The position numbers were made by a program, and so were the translations under genes. A stretch of DNA of 64,000 nt from Polydactylus sextarius (lineage: Eukaryota > Chordata > Actinopteri > Polynemidae). The notes beneath the pieces were generated by a model. It did no database searches, had not been told where the DNA came from, and worked only from the letters and a program-made list of their open reading frames with translations. Position 1 is the first letter of the stretch. The number at the start of each line of letters is the position of its first letter. The stretch is taken from the NCBI GenBank assembly GCA_016801845.1, contig CM028909.1, forward strand, positions 24,386,813-24,450,812. The letters run 5' to 3'. This document shows positions 1 to 14,029 of this stretch, piece by piece.

Positions 1-586
1 GTAACCTAATTACCTGGTGTATTCTTAGAGTCTTTTATTATTAATTTGTTCTTAGAGGAGATCATCCTTTCTTTCAACATGCTTATGTACCCACATTTAT
101 CATAGACATTCTGTGTGTGTGCTGTAAGCATTGCTCAGCCACATTTAATGGGACTTCTAAGATGACACCTCCCATGTGATACAAGTGTCTGTGCTGTTCA
201 GTTGCTTAATTAAACCAACTCTATTATACTTTACTGGATTTTTTTAAACCTGCAAAAGGATGACTGCATTTATTTATGAGAGGAATGTGTTTATGATTCT
301 TAGTATTAATAATAGATGTGGTATCCTGCCATGCTTGTAGGTACATCATACAGTTTTTATGGCCTTTTTATATGATTAATTCTAAGCTTTTTGCTTTTTA
401 AATGAGTCTGGGGAATCCTCCTCAAATTATCTGATGAATCAAACACAAGGAGCTGTTTTTAGCAGGGGTCTGTCCTCTGACACAGAGTTTTCTGAGCACA
501 TTATAAGTGAGAGTGGACTCAGCAGGCACACCACCTTGTCAAGTGGGAAACTATTGTGCTCGGGCAAAAGCACCGACCGCCACAGG

Positions 587-588
<2 letters not shown>

Positions 589-621
<33 letters not shown>
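589..621 (+). repeat. (GT)n microsatellite
   Basis: An uninterrupted GT tract of 33 bases. Confidence 0.97.
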
Positions 622-625
<4 letters not shown>

Positions 626-1595
626 CAGGTGGAGGTGGTGGTGCGGGAGCTGTGTCTGCGCCCTCAGCCCTCAGCAGCTTAGACCCCAGCTGAGATGAGA
701 GCCGCAGACGATCGACAATGCGCCCCGCGGTCCCGTTTGCGTAGCTCAGCCACATACCTCAAGTGCTTGTGATAAATAAAACCAGCAAGGAGAGGTGGAA
801 ATAGAAAATGACGATAACGCAGATTGATAAAGGTGTTTTAGCCGTTTTGAGCTTGAGAAACCCCCAGAGGAAGGATGTTATCAAAACACATACATAGGAT
901 GTGAGGAACGTGGCATTTAGCTGAGGGTTTTTATTCACTGTGCCTTCAGAGGCTACATTTAAGCCGATGGGCAGCCCCAGTGGGAGCCAAAACGCCAACC
1001 CAGCAGTGTTAGAGCTATGCTCTCTGCTACAGTTGCCTGTTACTAGACTGTCATACAAGCTGATATAATGTGGCAACACACCAGTTTGAATCCCACATAC
1101 TGTGTAACACAAGTTTTTGTTACTTCCGACTGAGAACTGCTCCTTCAAATGAAAATGAGGCACATGATGGAAATAAGTAAGATTCACATGCTGCATTATA
1201 ACCAGAGGGTGAGGTGCGAGGTGGTCTTTTCACTGAGGAAACATCCACTCCAAATGATTAGTATTTACTGCAGCAGCAACAGTATCCTCATTAAATCCAG
1301 GTACAGAAATATTGGAAATAAGACAGAATCCCCTCTGGAGTCTACACACATTTGTTGGAGGAGTAAAACCAGTGTGTGGAAAAGCCTCTCCACTGAATCT
1401 GCCAGAACAATTCAGAGAGATTGTGGTTGTGCCGATTTTAATAAGGAACAGGTATGATATAAGTCAAGCTGTCACAATTATTGTTAAAGAGAAGCATCCA
1501 ATGAGCAACAGGCAGGAAAAGTTTTTAGGAAGGTTATTGGTCAAAGCAGAATGATGCAGAATGTACAAGATGACAAGTGCCTTGTTTTGTGTAAA

Positions 1596-1599
<4 letters not shown>

Positions 1600-1629
<30 letters not shown>
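1600..1629 (+). repeat. (AAT)10 microsatellite
   Basis: A trinucleotide tract of 30 bases. Confidence 0.95.
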
Positions 1630-2336
1630 CCTTATGGTGATAAAGCATCATGCTCACTCTCATTATAGGCAAAGCCTCACTCAATAACTAATAGTATATA
1701 GGAGATAAACCAGTTTGTCTATATCTCTTCTTCCTTTACTGATCAGCCAGTGACAAAGTGTTCACAGCTCCCAATTTGAGTCTGAGCAAGACAGACAAAA
1801 GAAGAGACAGAGAGAGAGAGAGCAAAATAAAAAGGAGAGAGCGACAATGAAGTTTTTAAGTTGTCTGTGTGTTTTTGATGCAGCCTCCACAGTGAAAGGC
1901 CACATCAGATCAAACAGGGCAGGCAGATTAAGATAGTTTCTGTTGTACGTGGGGGAGAGATGCCGCGATGCAGCACAGATGAGACAGGTAACCACGAGAC
2001 GGAGGTGGCAGCCACTTCTACATGAAGCCTGATTGCAAATATTCGCTTCTCAAGTTCAAAATAGGACTTGCAAGGAGCTTTAATTGTTGTTAGCAATCGC
2101 GTTCGGGATTTTTCAAGTGAGATGAATGGCGTGTGGGTGGATGGTGGAGGGGGGTTATTCGCATCCTAGTGTGAGCAAGGATAATTCTGCTAGTGTTTTG
2201 TCAGCAATTAAAAGAATTTCAGCAGCCCATTTTCTTCTGCTGCTGCAGACCATACAGCTTCTGTTTGTTGTCCCAAATGGCCAATTTCTGCCTTTATGTT
2301 GTTGTGCTGCCTGAACAGTTGAGGCAGCAAAATAAT

Positions 2337-2338
<2 letters not shown>

Positions 2339-2396
<58 letters not shown>
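2339..2396 (+). repeat. (GT)29 microsatellite
   Basis: A perfect tract of 58 bases, the longest pure GT run in the window. It creates long Val/Cys and Thr/His reading frames that are not genes. Confidence 0.98.
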
Positions 2397-2398
<2 letters not shown>

Positions 2399-4914
2399 AC
2401 ATGTGCAGCCCATATTTCAATGCATAGCTGAACAAAATCATACAACTTGTCCTCATCCCCTGTTATTCTGCAACTGCAGTCCAATCAGCACATCCCCTAT
2501 ATTACACTCGGACATCCTCCCTTTACCCTCCTTCTCTCCTTGTATATATATTTAGTGCTGGGCCAAGGTCAAAGCTGGAGCGCCTCGTTCTTGTTTTTTC
2601 CGTACATGGCTTCCAGATGCAGATCTGTCTTAGCGGTGTTAGCTGTGCTGCTGGTGAGACTTTCCCCCGGCCCTGATGAGGTGTGGGAGGGAGGGAAATG
2701 CTATAAAGGAGTGAAAGGGTAAAGGTGCAGAGAAGGATAAGGCAGTACTGCGAGGCCATGAGTCGTAGGCATCAAACCCTGTGTCCTTAATTTGAAGAAC
2801 AGTGCCAGCTGTCATGTTCTATTAGCAACTCTCACACTGGGCCTTAAAGCGCAGGGAAGGGGTCTACTTGTCCCATACGAGTCACAAAAAAAGATGATGT
2901 TTAAGTATTATATTGAATGGGTCTCTGAGAAGGAGAGGCTTTTTCTGTCTTGTTCATCTGATTTTCTCCCCCAGGCAAGACCACGTAAAGCTTTTTCATG
3001 TAAAAACTCCACAGTGAAGTAGAATCTGTTACAGTCTCAGAGAGAGGAAACTGTTTGACTACTTGAAAGTCAATATTCAGAGTTCACATACTATAATGTG
3101 CACTGCAGACTTATCTTAAACAACCCAGATGACGTCTGCGACTTTGCACCAAATAACACCAAAGGGACAAAAAGTTAGCAAGTCCAGCTTCAGCCAGTGT
3201 CAATGAGGCAGTTTCCTCTGGAGACAGAAGTGAACATGGCTGATACCAGAGGGGATGAGTGGAGCTGGGAAGAGAACTTGGAAAAAATGTGTTAAAATGT
3301 GCTTTTATTAAAGTGTCTTACTTGACACCTGGGGAAGAGATAGATAAAAGTACGAAGGGATTTTTTTCTGAGCATTGAAGTTAGGATGAAGAAGAATAAC
3401 AAGGGTCTGTGAAGGTGAGAGGATGAATGAAAATGGTCACATACAAAACCCACTGGAGGATGGAATGGATAAAAGAGGATGGATGTGCTGTAACGTTGTA
3501 GGATGAGAAGGTTGAACAGGAAGATAATGACAGATGTTACATTTCTCTTCAACTTTAAGGGAATTTTCAGGTAAACAACTACAAACTTGTAACAGTTAAA
3601 ATGTGAAAGATAGTGTTTTTTAAGATGAGCAAATGTATTTGATGTTTTAATCCAAATACTTAAAATGACTGAAATCTGAAAGCTTGCAGACAGATATATT
3701 CTGACCTCTAAAGAGAATGATACAAGGGAACAAAGAGAAATAAACCAGGAGAGGCAGCAACAAACATCAAGAGAATAAAATCATGGGGAAAACAACCGAG
3801 GTGAGGTTGAAACAAAGAGAAATAGAAGGAAATAAAAGAGGAAGAAGAAAAAAGGAGCTGGAAGCAGTGATGCAAGGAGAGAATGGTGTTCCTGACGACG
3901 TGACTCAGATGAGAGGAGGGGATGGATAGAGGCAGCGGCGCTGAGAGGCTGAGGTTGTGCACTTCGGATTCTGGTCTTTCTGGAAGTGATTAGGAATTCA
4001 AAGAAGCAAAGAAACAGAGAAAAGGAGTTGGAAAAAAGAGGTGAGGAGACTCACTGGTGATTCACTGGATGAAACAGACTTTTCTGTCTTAGACCATACA
4101 GTCTGTATAGTGTTGACACACCCTTTGCCCCACTGTAGAGGTAGCAGGTATAGTTTTCCATTGGAGCACTGTAAGGTGCTGTCAACCAAGACTACAGAGG
4201 ATTTAATGAGGTTCACATTAAACCTTTGCTCAAGTGTGTCTGTAGAGAAATAATGCTTGAGTTAGCTGACATAGTTACAGCGTATGAGAGTAGGACTCAT
4301 GGTGTGAGGCTCTGATCTGGCTCTGAGTCGGGAGTGATGATATTAACTCCACCTAAAGAAAACCAGAAACCCATGGCTTATAGGTGGATGTGAGGGTGGT
4401 GGTTTGGAATAATGAAGAACGATAGAGTAACAGTAACTGAACGGTGGAGTACTCCCTTCACAAAAACGTAGAACTTGGGAGATATTGTTTAGCATCGTAT
4501 AATATGAGCAAGATACAATATTTACTGACTTTTTCTATATTTTCTTTGATATCCATCTTTATGACCCTTGAATGTCCCTTAAAAGAACTATAAATTATTG
4601 AATATTTAAATTTGTTGTATAAAATAATAAATACAAATAAATAAAATAAATCACAGATGTAGTGCACTTACAGTCTCTTGAAAATATAAAAAAAGTAAAG
4701 TACTAAATTAAAAGTAAAATGCAAACATATACATTACAAAACAAATAAGACTCATCTTACTGCTAGCGCGTAGCACGATGCGCAAAATCTTTTTCTACTG
4801 ATCTGGTTGGGCACATGTCGTTGGCCAAAAAGAATGTGATTTCTTTTGTAATTTGTGTTTTTTGGAGCGTGATGCATATTGATTGGTGCGTACATCATTG
4901 TTGCTTTGCTCCAC

Positions 4915-5055
4915 TAAAGGCTGCTGCTGCTCCTCTCCTTTTTTGTTTGTTTGTGTGTTTTTTGGGTATTTTTTGCCTTTAGTGATAGAGACAGGAAATG
5001 AAATGAAATTGAAATTGAAACACATGTTTCAATTAATTGCACAGCCCTAATATGA
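4915..5055. repeat. Old interspersed repeat remnants
   Basis: The sequence ttgggtattttttgccttta resembles an inverted SINE tail. It is followed by tgtttcaattaattgcacag ccctaat, which matches the end of a common fish repeat containing 'attaatcgcacagccctaat'. Identification is from memory. Confidence 0.35.
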
Positions 5056-5707
5056 TTTACACTTTACCTTAGCTATTGGCTATTGACATCTATGAAGCTC
5101 TGAAGTTCTGGACTATTAACTGGTTAGAATGAGTAGGTAAAGTAAAGGAAAATAAACTGGATAAGTTGAGTTAAATGACTGTGACTTTAATGTTTTGCTG
5201 TGGGTTTCTCTTTCCAGGGTTTGAAATTTACTCTCTGATTCTTGAGAAGCCGTGAGAAACTAAAATGGTCATGTAACTTCACTTTCATTACAATGCCAAT
5301 ACACCAGCTTACTCAACTGTTTGGTTTCTCCTGCTGTGCCAATATAACAATCCAGAGTTCAGGCATCCCCGGGTCCCACTGCGGGGCCAGACAAAACTCA
5401 CCGGGAGTCCAGTCAATATTCATATCCTTTTCAACCGAAAAAAATCCCAGAATGAAACAGACCAAAACAAACAAAAAAACCAGCATTTGTATGATTAGTG
5501 TTCCATCTTGCTGCCAACAGAAACAATTTGCCATCTGGGGGAAATAAAAGGTAAATGGACTCTGTCATCGATCTTGTGTTTTGAACAATTTTGAGTGGGA
5601 TCCTGACAGATCCCACTCGGTCTCTGTGTGAGGAAACCACGGTGAAGTGACAGGAGTGACAGCACGGAAGTGCTGAGTCAGTGAGTCCAGTGACACTCCC
5701 CCAATCA

Positions 5708-5711
<4 letters not shown>

Positions 5712-5744
<33 letters not shown>
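5712..5744 (+). repeat. (AC)n microsatellite
   Basis: A perfect AC tract of 33 bases. Confidence 0.97.
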
Positions 5745-5746
<2 letters not shown>

Positions 5747-7234
5747 CACACACAAACACGGACTCATCTCATTTTGTTGAGTGCTTAGTCAGTCATAAAC
5801 CTGCATGGGAGGCAGGGAGAGGTGGCCATAAGAATTTGTGTGTGTGCGTGTTGTGAGAAAATAGGATCAGAGAACCATATGTGGAGCGTCCTCTGTCTCC
5901 TGACTCTCATCAAGAGACGCACACCATCCAGCTTCAGTGTTTCACTCAAGGACGCCCCAGTAGATGCTTTTTGTTGGCATTTGATCACTCCCAACTTTGA
6001 CTGTTTAATTGATTGTGCACTAAACAAGGCGACAGCACTGTCAATACGTCTTTGAAGGTCCTGGTGCAGATGGACTAGCATCTGATGTAGACATTCATTT
6101 AGCTTTGAATTGCAGGAGAAGTACAGTACACAGGTGCTGGTTAAAGGAAGCTGCCTTTTACCTTTGTCGTGATAGATGAACTATCTGCCTGAGTGGAGAA
6201 ATGAACTGTCTCTGCTTGGTTTAAGCCTCCCGGAGTGAGGATCTGCCAGTTCCCCCCATGCCCCCCAACCCTCTTTTGTCTTTGTATGCAGTTCTGCCAG
6301 CTTTCAATTCCCTTGCGTTCTGTCTGAAAGACGGATACGGCTGATAGGACACAGAAACGGTGTAGTGCTGATAGTAAATGCTTCCACTCACTCCACAACA
6401 AAGTAAACTGCAGGGTCAAAAAACATGTTGAAATCCATTTAAGGCAGCTTGAGGTTTCCTGTTTGAGAAAGCTCAGGCATCTCCTCGTCCGTTGAAATTG
6501 CCCCCCGCGTATCTCTTAGCATTATAGCGTGGTGATATACAGAAAACCATTTCAAAGTAATGCAGGCAGGCAATTTAGCTTTTAAGAGATGTGTGAACCG
6601 AAATTGGAGAGAAAATGTTGAGTTTGGTGGAAGCAGTGGTGACACAAGCACAGAAGAAGCTTTTGCCGAGTGAGATGAATTTACTCAATAACCTCTGCCT
6701 AATGGGGCTGTCTATTATTTTCTGTTTTTGTGCCTATCTCTATTTCTCTCTCTTCCTTTCTCCACATCTTTAGTATTGTTGTGCTGTATTATTTTGTCTG
6801 CTATTCCCCTCCTGTCTCTTTATTCTCTCTCTGGGAACGCACATAGCTCCCTATGCGTTTGAATTTAACCCCTTAAACTGTAAACAGTCACAGTTATTTC
6901 TTCATGTAATTTAAGGTGCTTTTGTCTTCTGTCACGTCGCACCATATCGTTCATTAGCACAGCTGATATACCGTCTGATTTAACACATTTAAAGGTGGTT
7001 TATGTTGGTATCCAGACAGGAATAAACAAGGTGCAAATAAAAGCCTTAATGACCTGTAAACCAGTGCAATAACAAAGGATTTCACTTTTTAAAGTTAAAG
7101 CTTTCTATAACTGGACTTTCTGCTGTTTAATAGGTGTTTTCTTGGCCTTTACTCTTGCCTGCACACTCTCGTTGGCTCCAGCACTGTGGCTCCGGGGGTG
7201 GCAGTGTCAGCAGTGTCTGCCTTGCAGCGACTCC

Positions 7235-7530
7235 ACCACTTTTTAGTCCAGACTTGAAATATCTCAACAAATTGAAGGAGAATTGCCATAAAATTTGGCA
7301 CAGACACTCATGTCGCCCTCAGGATGAATTTTAATCACTTTGGTGATCTCATGCCATAAGTGGGTCCAATTTTTAATTTGTCCAATACTTTGATTTATGA
7401 CCAAATACATACAAAACTAATATCATCCCCATCAGCCTCAGCTGTGCCTTTGTTTAATACTAATTAGCTAATTGTAACATAGTAACAGAATAAACTAAGA
7501 TGATGGACATGGTGAACATTTCATTCAGAC
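7235..7530 (+). repeat. Fish interspersed repeat, family A (unclassified)
   Basis: It carries attgccataaaatttggcac, ccctcaggatgaattttaat, gtccaatactttgatttatg and catcagcctcagctgtgcct in that order, followed by a tract like aaactaagatgatggacatg. The same ordered blocks recur at 22.2 and 36.9 kb in the same orientation. It is familiar from many percomorph loci; its class is not known to me. Confidence 0.6.
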
Positions 7531-7704
7531 TTTTCTTTGTCTGTCATTGGTCTCAGTTTTTATGGTGTTTTTTGTTTGTCTCTTCTGCACCAAACCACAG
7601 GAACTGCTCTCCTGCTCATTAAAGTCTTCAATATCACTGTTGTGTCTATTTTTATGCCGTTAAATCGACATCAGCCACAGAAGGAGGTATTCTGCTTTCT
7701 GGTT

Positions 7705-7830
7705 GTTAGTCCATCATATTTTGTGAACATGATATTCCTTGTATGCTGTAAAGAAATTTCTTTAAACTTGGCACAAATGCTCACTTGGATGAATTGATTA
7801 GATTTAATCTATTGACATCCCTAACTTTTA
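7705..7830 (+). repeat. Fish interspersed repeat, family B (unclassified)
   Basis: Blocks tttgtgaacatgatattcct, tttaaacttggcacaaatgc and ttggatgaattgattagatt match a common fish repeat whose unit reads 'gaacacgatatctcagg ... atttggcacaaatg ... gatgaactgattagat'. Confidence 0.5.
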
Positions 7831-10024
7831 CCAATGTTCTTTTAATGCTCTTTTTTTTAATCTAAAGTGTTAGATGACAACACAACGGCTAATGAATAAA
7901 CATTGTTTTGTCTTTGGTCTCGTTCTTGACCCTGTTATGGACAGGTCTGGATTTTACAAAGAAATGTACCAAGAAACATGTTGCAGAGACGCTTTGTAAC
8001 CTGATTCATAATGAAATATTGTCATGACTGAGAGTCAACACATGCAATGGAAAAAAATACAACAGAAAATTTAGCCCAATTCAAATTGATATCTCAATGT
8101 CTGACTGCTGAATTAATGGTGGTTTGTTAGAGGGTAAAATGCAGAAATCAAGCAGCAGGTTAGTCCTTTTTCTCAGCATCAGTAATAACTGTCACTTCCC
8201 AGTTACTGAGCCTGACTGCTATTGTTGTTAGAGTCTGATGTGTGCTGCAGGCATCAGAAGACATGACACTCTCCTGTTAATGCTCCTCGTTTTCTTCTAA
8301 TGTAGTGTTTCATTCAGTCATAATCTGAATTCTGTGTTGAACAGTCTGACTTTTTAAATACACTCAGTAGATGTGAGGTTCTCAGAGTGTATCATTGGTG
8401 CTGTTCTTTTCTCTAATCGGTCTCGTCATGTGCTGCTGCAGCATAGGTGGTATGTATGATTGTTTCATTGCTGCCTCCTTCTCTATTGGTCTGACTAGTG
8501 CTGTTGGTTTTAGAGATCTCAGCAGACTGACTAGAGGAGGCTTTGCTGCAGGCAGCTCCTTCTCCCTAATGAGAGAAATGGAGCCATTCACAGCATACAT
8601 ACACTCCTTCGCTTTGTGCGTGTGTGTGTGTGTGTGATTGCAGCAGCGTGCACCCGTGTGCATGTGGTGAGAGTGTTTGAGTGTTTATGTATGTGGTTTT
8701 GTGAAATTGCTTGTGTGAAATATTTCATGTGTGTTTGAGTCAGCGTGTTTCTGTGTGTAGCTGTGGGGTTTGTTTTTGAGCATTTGTGTGTGTGTGTTTC
8801 ATGTCTCGCCTCTCCACACACTGCTTCAAATTCTTTCCTCTTGTGAAACCGAGGAAACTGAACAGTTTATAGCGCTGTTGAACACAACATTTCATTTTCC
8901 CACTGTGTGCTGATGTAGTTGACTGGCTTCCTTGAGAATTGGGAATTCAACATTTTTGTTCTTCTCTAGTAGAAACTCAGTTGATCCATACCTGCACCGG
9001 GGTGTGTCTTTGTTTGTTGGATTCTGTGATATGCTTCGATGAGTACAGTGGATTTCTTATCCAAATGTATGTCTGTATGTTTGATATAACAAGTGATGTC
9101 TACATCTATCATTTATTCTTTATTTTTCTGATGAATTAATGAATCATTTAGTTTGATTCTAGAAAAACACCTATTGTCATCGACATTACAGAAACATTAC
9201 ATGTTTGATTTAACAATTATGCAAAACAATATCTGGTTGTTAATATGATGTTGAGATTCCCCAGATTTAAGTATGTTCATTAAAAAAATCATATAACAAC
9301 ATTAACATATGAAATATCATGAAAAATGAATCACACCTTCATATTTGAGAAGCTGAGATTTTTGGAATTTGTACTCAATGGATTCACTGATTGAATCAGT
9401 GGAGTAATCAATCACAAATGAAAAATAAATGTAAAATAGATAAATAAATAAAGGTGCCAGTGTTAGTGAAGTAAAAAAAAAAAACATTTCAGTGAAGTAG
9501 AATAAAGTAATAAAGTAATAAACTAAAGGGTAGATGTTTCATTTTCTCACAATTTTAAAAGGAAGAAAACTGAACTAAATGAATCATTTCCCTGTCACTT
9601 TACTGTGTATTCAGACATCATGGTATATAAACACATTAATACCCAGTATTGTGTAGCAGTGGGATTCTCATGTATGTTATATCCATGTCCATGTCACTGT
9701 GTATGACGTGTCTATTCTACATGTTTGATGCTCGGCTGCTGCTGTTCTGAGGATTACTGAAGCTGCAGGGGGAGAGAGCATGAAAGTGTGTGAATTGACC
9801 ATAAAGCACTGCCACTCTGAAGGGATTAGAAGGGGTTAAACTGCGGGGCGCGATAAAGACTGTCACCCACTCAGACTGCAGCTGTGTACGTGTGTATGTC
9901 TTCGTGTGTGTGTGTGTATTTGCGAGAGAGAGAGATGTACAACTTCCATGACCTACACAAACCACACAGCCATGCTTCTAGATGTGTGAGCATGTATGTG
10001 TTTTAGAAGCTGTGTCTGTGAGTG

Positions 10025-10077
10025 AGAGAGACAGAGAGAGAGAGTGTGTGTGTGTGTGTGTGTATATATGTGTGTGA
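10025..10077 (+). repeat. Compound (GA)n(GT)n(TA)n microsatellite
   Basis: A GA-rich run, then GT, then a short TA and GT run. Confidence 0.9.
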
Positions 10078-10228
10078 GTGACCTATAACTACCATGGGGC
10101 ACACAGGCAGCTCCAGAGCTGAGCAGCAGGGGATTACTGATGGGTTTTTCTCTGCATGCTGATGCTCACAACTGGAAAAAAATGTAGCATGGAGAGAAAT
10201 AGAGAGTAGAAGGAGAGATGAGGAGGAA

Positions 10229-10230
<2 letters not shown>

Positions 10231-10261
<31 letters not shown>
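10231..10261 (+). repeat. (GT)n microsatellite
   Basis: A perfect tract of 31 bases. Confidence 0.97.
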
Positions 10262-10263
<2 letters not shown>

Positions 10264-11084
10264 AAAAGCTGGTGAGACAGATAGAATGAGGAACTGCTGT
10301 TTGTGGTGCTGTTTAAGAGTGACTTAGTGGCTGTTAAGGCTGAAACATATAGCAAGAGTTCACTGCAAAGTCCCAGTTTATCAACAGAAATGGAAACACT
10401 AGTGTTGTGACAGCAGAGTTTTATGTTACATGAGAAAAAAAAAGTAGTAGTAAACTCTCTCTTCTGATGAATTAAAAGCTTGGATATGTGTTTTCTAGTG
10501 CTGGAACAGGTTCACCTCTGTGAGCTCAGAGATTGTTATTCCAAATGAAGAATTTATTTTCTTCCTTCCCAATAAAATTGTGACAAGAAGAATATTTATT
10601 CGTTTGTTTGATTTTCTTGCAGCTTGCTCTAAGTCTCCTTTTTAAACATTAATATACCATTGTCAAATTAGCAGCGATGCTTTGTTATGATTGCGATAAA
10701 CAGTGGAAACAGATGGCAGCCTCTGTCTCAGGCAGTTAAAACTGACACTTTCCAGAATTAAAATCTCACATCCCATAAACCTAATACTTTTCTCTTTGGA
10801 AGGACAGGGTATTGAACTGTGGAGTAAGAGTATTGTTTGCTTGTTTTTGAAATATTTTAATGATGTCATCAGTGTTCTTAGGTAAATTGTACAATTTCCA
10901 TCAGTCTCAGCTGCTGTTGCTATTGAGAAAAAGGAACAAAAATGCTGCAACATAGACTGTTAAAACAGTCAGACCGTTTAATGAAGCCGTAGTCACTGCA
11001 GGTGGACATTATCCTGGTACATCAGATCATTTTGCAGAAAACAAAAATGATATTCGGTTCAGTATCAACATATTTGTGACTTGA

Positions 11085-11220
11085 CAATTGTAAATTAACA
11101 ACATTTATTCATTGTGTTAAGTTATTTTCATCAAAACATTAACAACCAGTTAATGAAGAAAACAGTTTTCTGATTAATCAACTTAATATTAATAATAATC
11201 CTTAGTTGCAGAGCTGATGT
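11085..11220 (+). repeat. Fish interspersed repeat, family C 3' end (decayed)
   Basis: The text ttttctgattaatcaactta followed by ccttagttgcagagctgatg resembles the end of the family ('ttttctgattaatcgactaatcgttgcagctct'). Confidence 0.4.
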
Positions 11221-12257
11221 GTTTATGAACACGTGCCTGTATTCTTCATTTTTTGCCAGACAACCAGATATGTTTCAAACACAGCTGCTCATCTTCTACA
11301 CTGAAGTTGCAGCCAGAAGAGTTTAATGCTCATTCAGAGCTTGGATAATCTCCAACTGTCATTCAAATGTGGCTGTTCATGACTAAAACAAGCATCTTTC
11401 TTTGTTTTCCATCATTAATTTGTCCACCGTCTGCTGCTGTGAGATGTAATGGAATAGTAATACCTGAAAATGAAACTGCTTCATTCATTCAAAAGACATT
11501 ATCTGTGTTGCTTTTATTTGAGGGAGAACTTCATTCCTCCCTTCTCCCTTCTGTTTTTTGGCAGCCCTTGTTTGGGATCTGGAAATGATTACCGTGCCAG
11601 ACAGACCAATCAGATAAGGCTGCAGCAGCGGCCGCAGTGGGTTCATGGGTAGGGGTGAAAGGTCACATTCCTTCCTCCCTGATTAGATCCACTCTTCACA
11701 CTGTTACACTGTAAACTGTCACAGCTGTGTGAGAGCACATGTGCCGAAGTCAAAGCTTCAGCATGTTGCATTTTAATGATTGTTGCAATGGGATGCTGGG
11801 ATGATATCATAATGAGTCACTGACGGCCTTATGCATAGTGTACATTGTCATATGTGTACAGCAGATGGAGGCCCACCACAAACCAGAGCTGTCAATCATA
11901 CTTGGTCCTCAAATAGATTAAGATACAGACAATAGAGGCTTTTATTACAAATCAGATCTGGTGGAATCAGTGATGTCACCATCACATGTCTACATATCTG
12001 TCTTTGTTGAAGACTAAAAAAACTGGATTTGAGTTTGTTTATGTGCAGCTGCTGTTGTGAAATCCCTTTCCTGCTGCCAGAGTGAACCACGCCGAGCTGT
12101 GCCAGGCTAAGCTCGAACATGGCTAATGGAGCCATGGATTTTTATGTGTTTGTCCTGGTTCAGTGTTTTCTGGCACTTTGCTTCACGCTTGGAGTCACAG
12201 CGCATTTTTTCCACATTTTGCAGGCTGGAAAAAGAGGCTACAGGGCCAGAGCAAAGG

Positions 12258-12316
12258 CGCACACGCACGCACGCACGCTCACACACACACACACACATAA
12301 ACATACACATACACAT
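12258..12316 (+). repeat. CA-rich compound microsatellite
   Basis: Imperfect (CACG)n followed by (CA)n and (CATA)n. Confidence 0.85.
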
Positions 12317-14029
12317 ATGCAGAGACACACATTTCCATTCAAGCCTACACCCTAGGTTGACCACTTCACATAGACGCCTGAATGTGTTAATTCAGTGACG
12401 CCTCGTGTCAACTTCACTTTTCCTCTGTATGACTTTAAGTCACATTCAGCTGATGGTGTAATCCAAATATCAACACCAGCAGTCGATGTTTGACATTCGT
12501 GTGTTGATTACGTCTTTACATTTATTGCTGCTGATGTCTCTGTTTACATGAAGTGCGTGCCTGTTGGCGAAAAAAAGCACACATCATCTGCGGCGATGAC
12601 ATGGCGGAGTGGATTACTGCTTGAAACGCAACGAGTACGTATCAATTCTGTTCAAACATCTGGTTCCCAGTGTGAGTGAGTCGTAGAGCTGAGCGTTACC
12701 CCCAGTCTAGAAGGTCCTTTAGGGAAATGAATGGGGCTGATATACTGAGAGGGGCCCAGCACAGTCAGATTAACAGATTTTATCACTGTAAATGGAACTT
12801 GTTTTCACAATCTTTGGAGCTTTTCCTTCTCATTTTCAAGCACAAAAACTCAGTCACGCACGCGTTTTTAGTTTGCATTCTGGTGTTTTCCTCCTCTCAC
12901 AGTCTCTCTGTGTTTTAAAGGAAAAGACTTTTCTGGACAGATGTTGCTGGTTTTTGTGTGTTGCACCTTTTTTGAGTCAAGGTCACAGATATCTTGTTTC
13001 TTTGTTTTTTTTCCTCACAGATTTCTACTTTGTAGTTCATTTCTGTGTCTTTTTGTAGCTCCAAAGTCTCAGAATAAGAGAGATCGCATTCAGTGATTCT
13101 CTGGCTTGTTTTTGTTTATTTTCAATAATAGCTTTTACGCTGCTTTATTTTTACTTTCTGTGACACAACCCTGTTTCCATTATTTCAGCATTTTTCTCTG
13201 CTCTTTCTTCTTTCTTCGAGCTAAAAAAAAAAAAAAACAACAACTTTACAAGACTTTGTTTAGGTGGAAGCAGAATCATTCAACTAGAATTTAAAGAGAA
13301 AAAAAAAATGCTATTGAACTTGTTAATAGCTTTCCAGTGCTCTGTGACAGAAATGTTCAAAAAGCTTATGGAGCCAGGCAAAAAACAAATAAACAATTCC
13401 AGCCTGTGAGAAGACAGTCGGCCAGAGCCAAGTTCCAGGAACTAAAAAGTGTATCATGACTTGACTGAAAATGTTCCAAAAACACTTGAAATTTGGCTTT
13501 CGATGGAAGCTACCACTTTTCTAACACTGGCAATGGATACAGATATATGTTTGCAAAAAATGGAATATGGCCCCTCCTGTTCTGTGCCAAAATATTCTGG
13601 CAAATGAAACTAATGCTTGTTTTCACATTTGAGCTTTTTAGCTAGTGTAAGAAAACATTTGTCAAAGACAGAAGAGATCCAGACACGTTGGAGGAAACAA
13701 ACCTGAGAATTTACTGAGACAGATGTTTTAGTTTGTGAGTGGCAGTTATACCCAGCTTGCGTGTTACAGACAGGTGTTTTATGTGAATATAAAAATGGAC
13801 GATGTATTTTTCACCTAATTTATGAACAGAAGGAAGTCAGCAGCCAGGTTAACATGCTGTTCTATATAATCTTTCAGGCTCTAGACTTCTATTAGATTTT
13901 GGAAGCTGAACCATGATAACTAGTAGTAGTGCTAATCGTTTGAAACTACTTTGTCAGCCGCTCCCAGTTTTTAAGACAAGATGGTTGAATTGTTGTGAAG
14001 TGTAACATGTCAGTGTCTTGAGCAGCAGA

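Larger units (their letters stand above)
1..7230. other. Non-coding region, no gene seen
   Basis: AT-rich sequence with GT, AAT and CA microsatellites and a purine-rich block at about 3700-4060. A small CpG cluster lies at 701-742. A perfect 10-base inverted repeat is at 5593-5618. ORFs up to 145 codons (759-1196, minus) show no domain, signal or codon pattern that I recognise. It is either plxna1 intron 1 or intergenic DNA. Confidence 0.6.

Noticed and set aside
759..1196. 145-codon ORF on the minus strand
   Set aside because: No recognisable domain, a composition typical of AT-rich intron DNA, and no splice or promoter context.
2155..2555. ORFs of 80-120 codons on both strands
   Set aside because: They exist because the GT repeat at 2339-2396 has no stops. 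The translations are Val-Cys or Thr-His runs. The same holds for ORFs at 0.5, 8.6, 10.2, 18.6, 26.0, 48.2, 53.3-53.9 and 57.0 kb.
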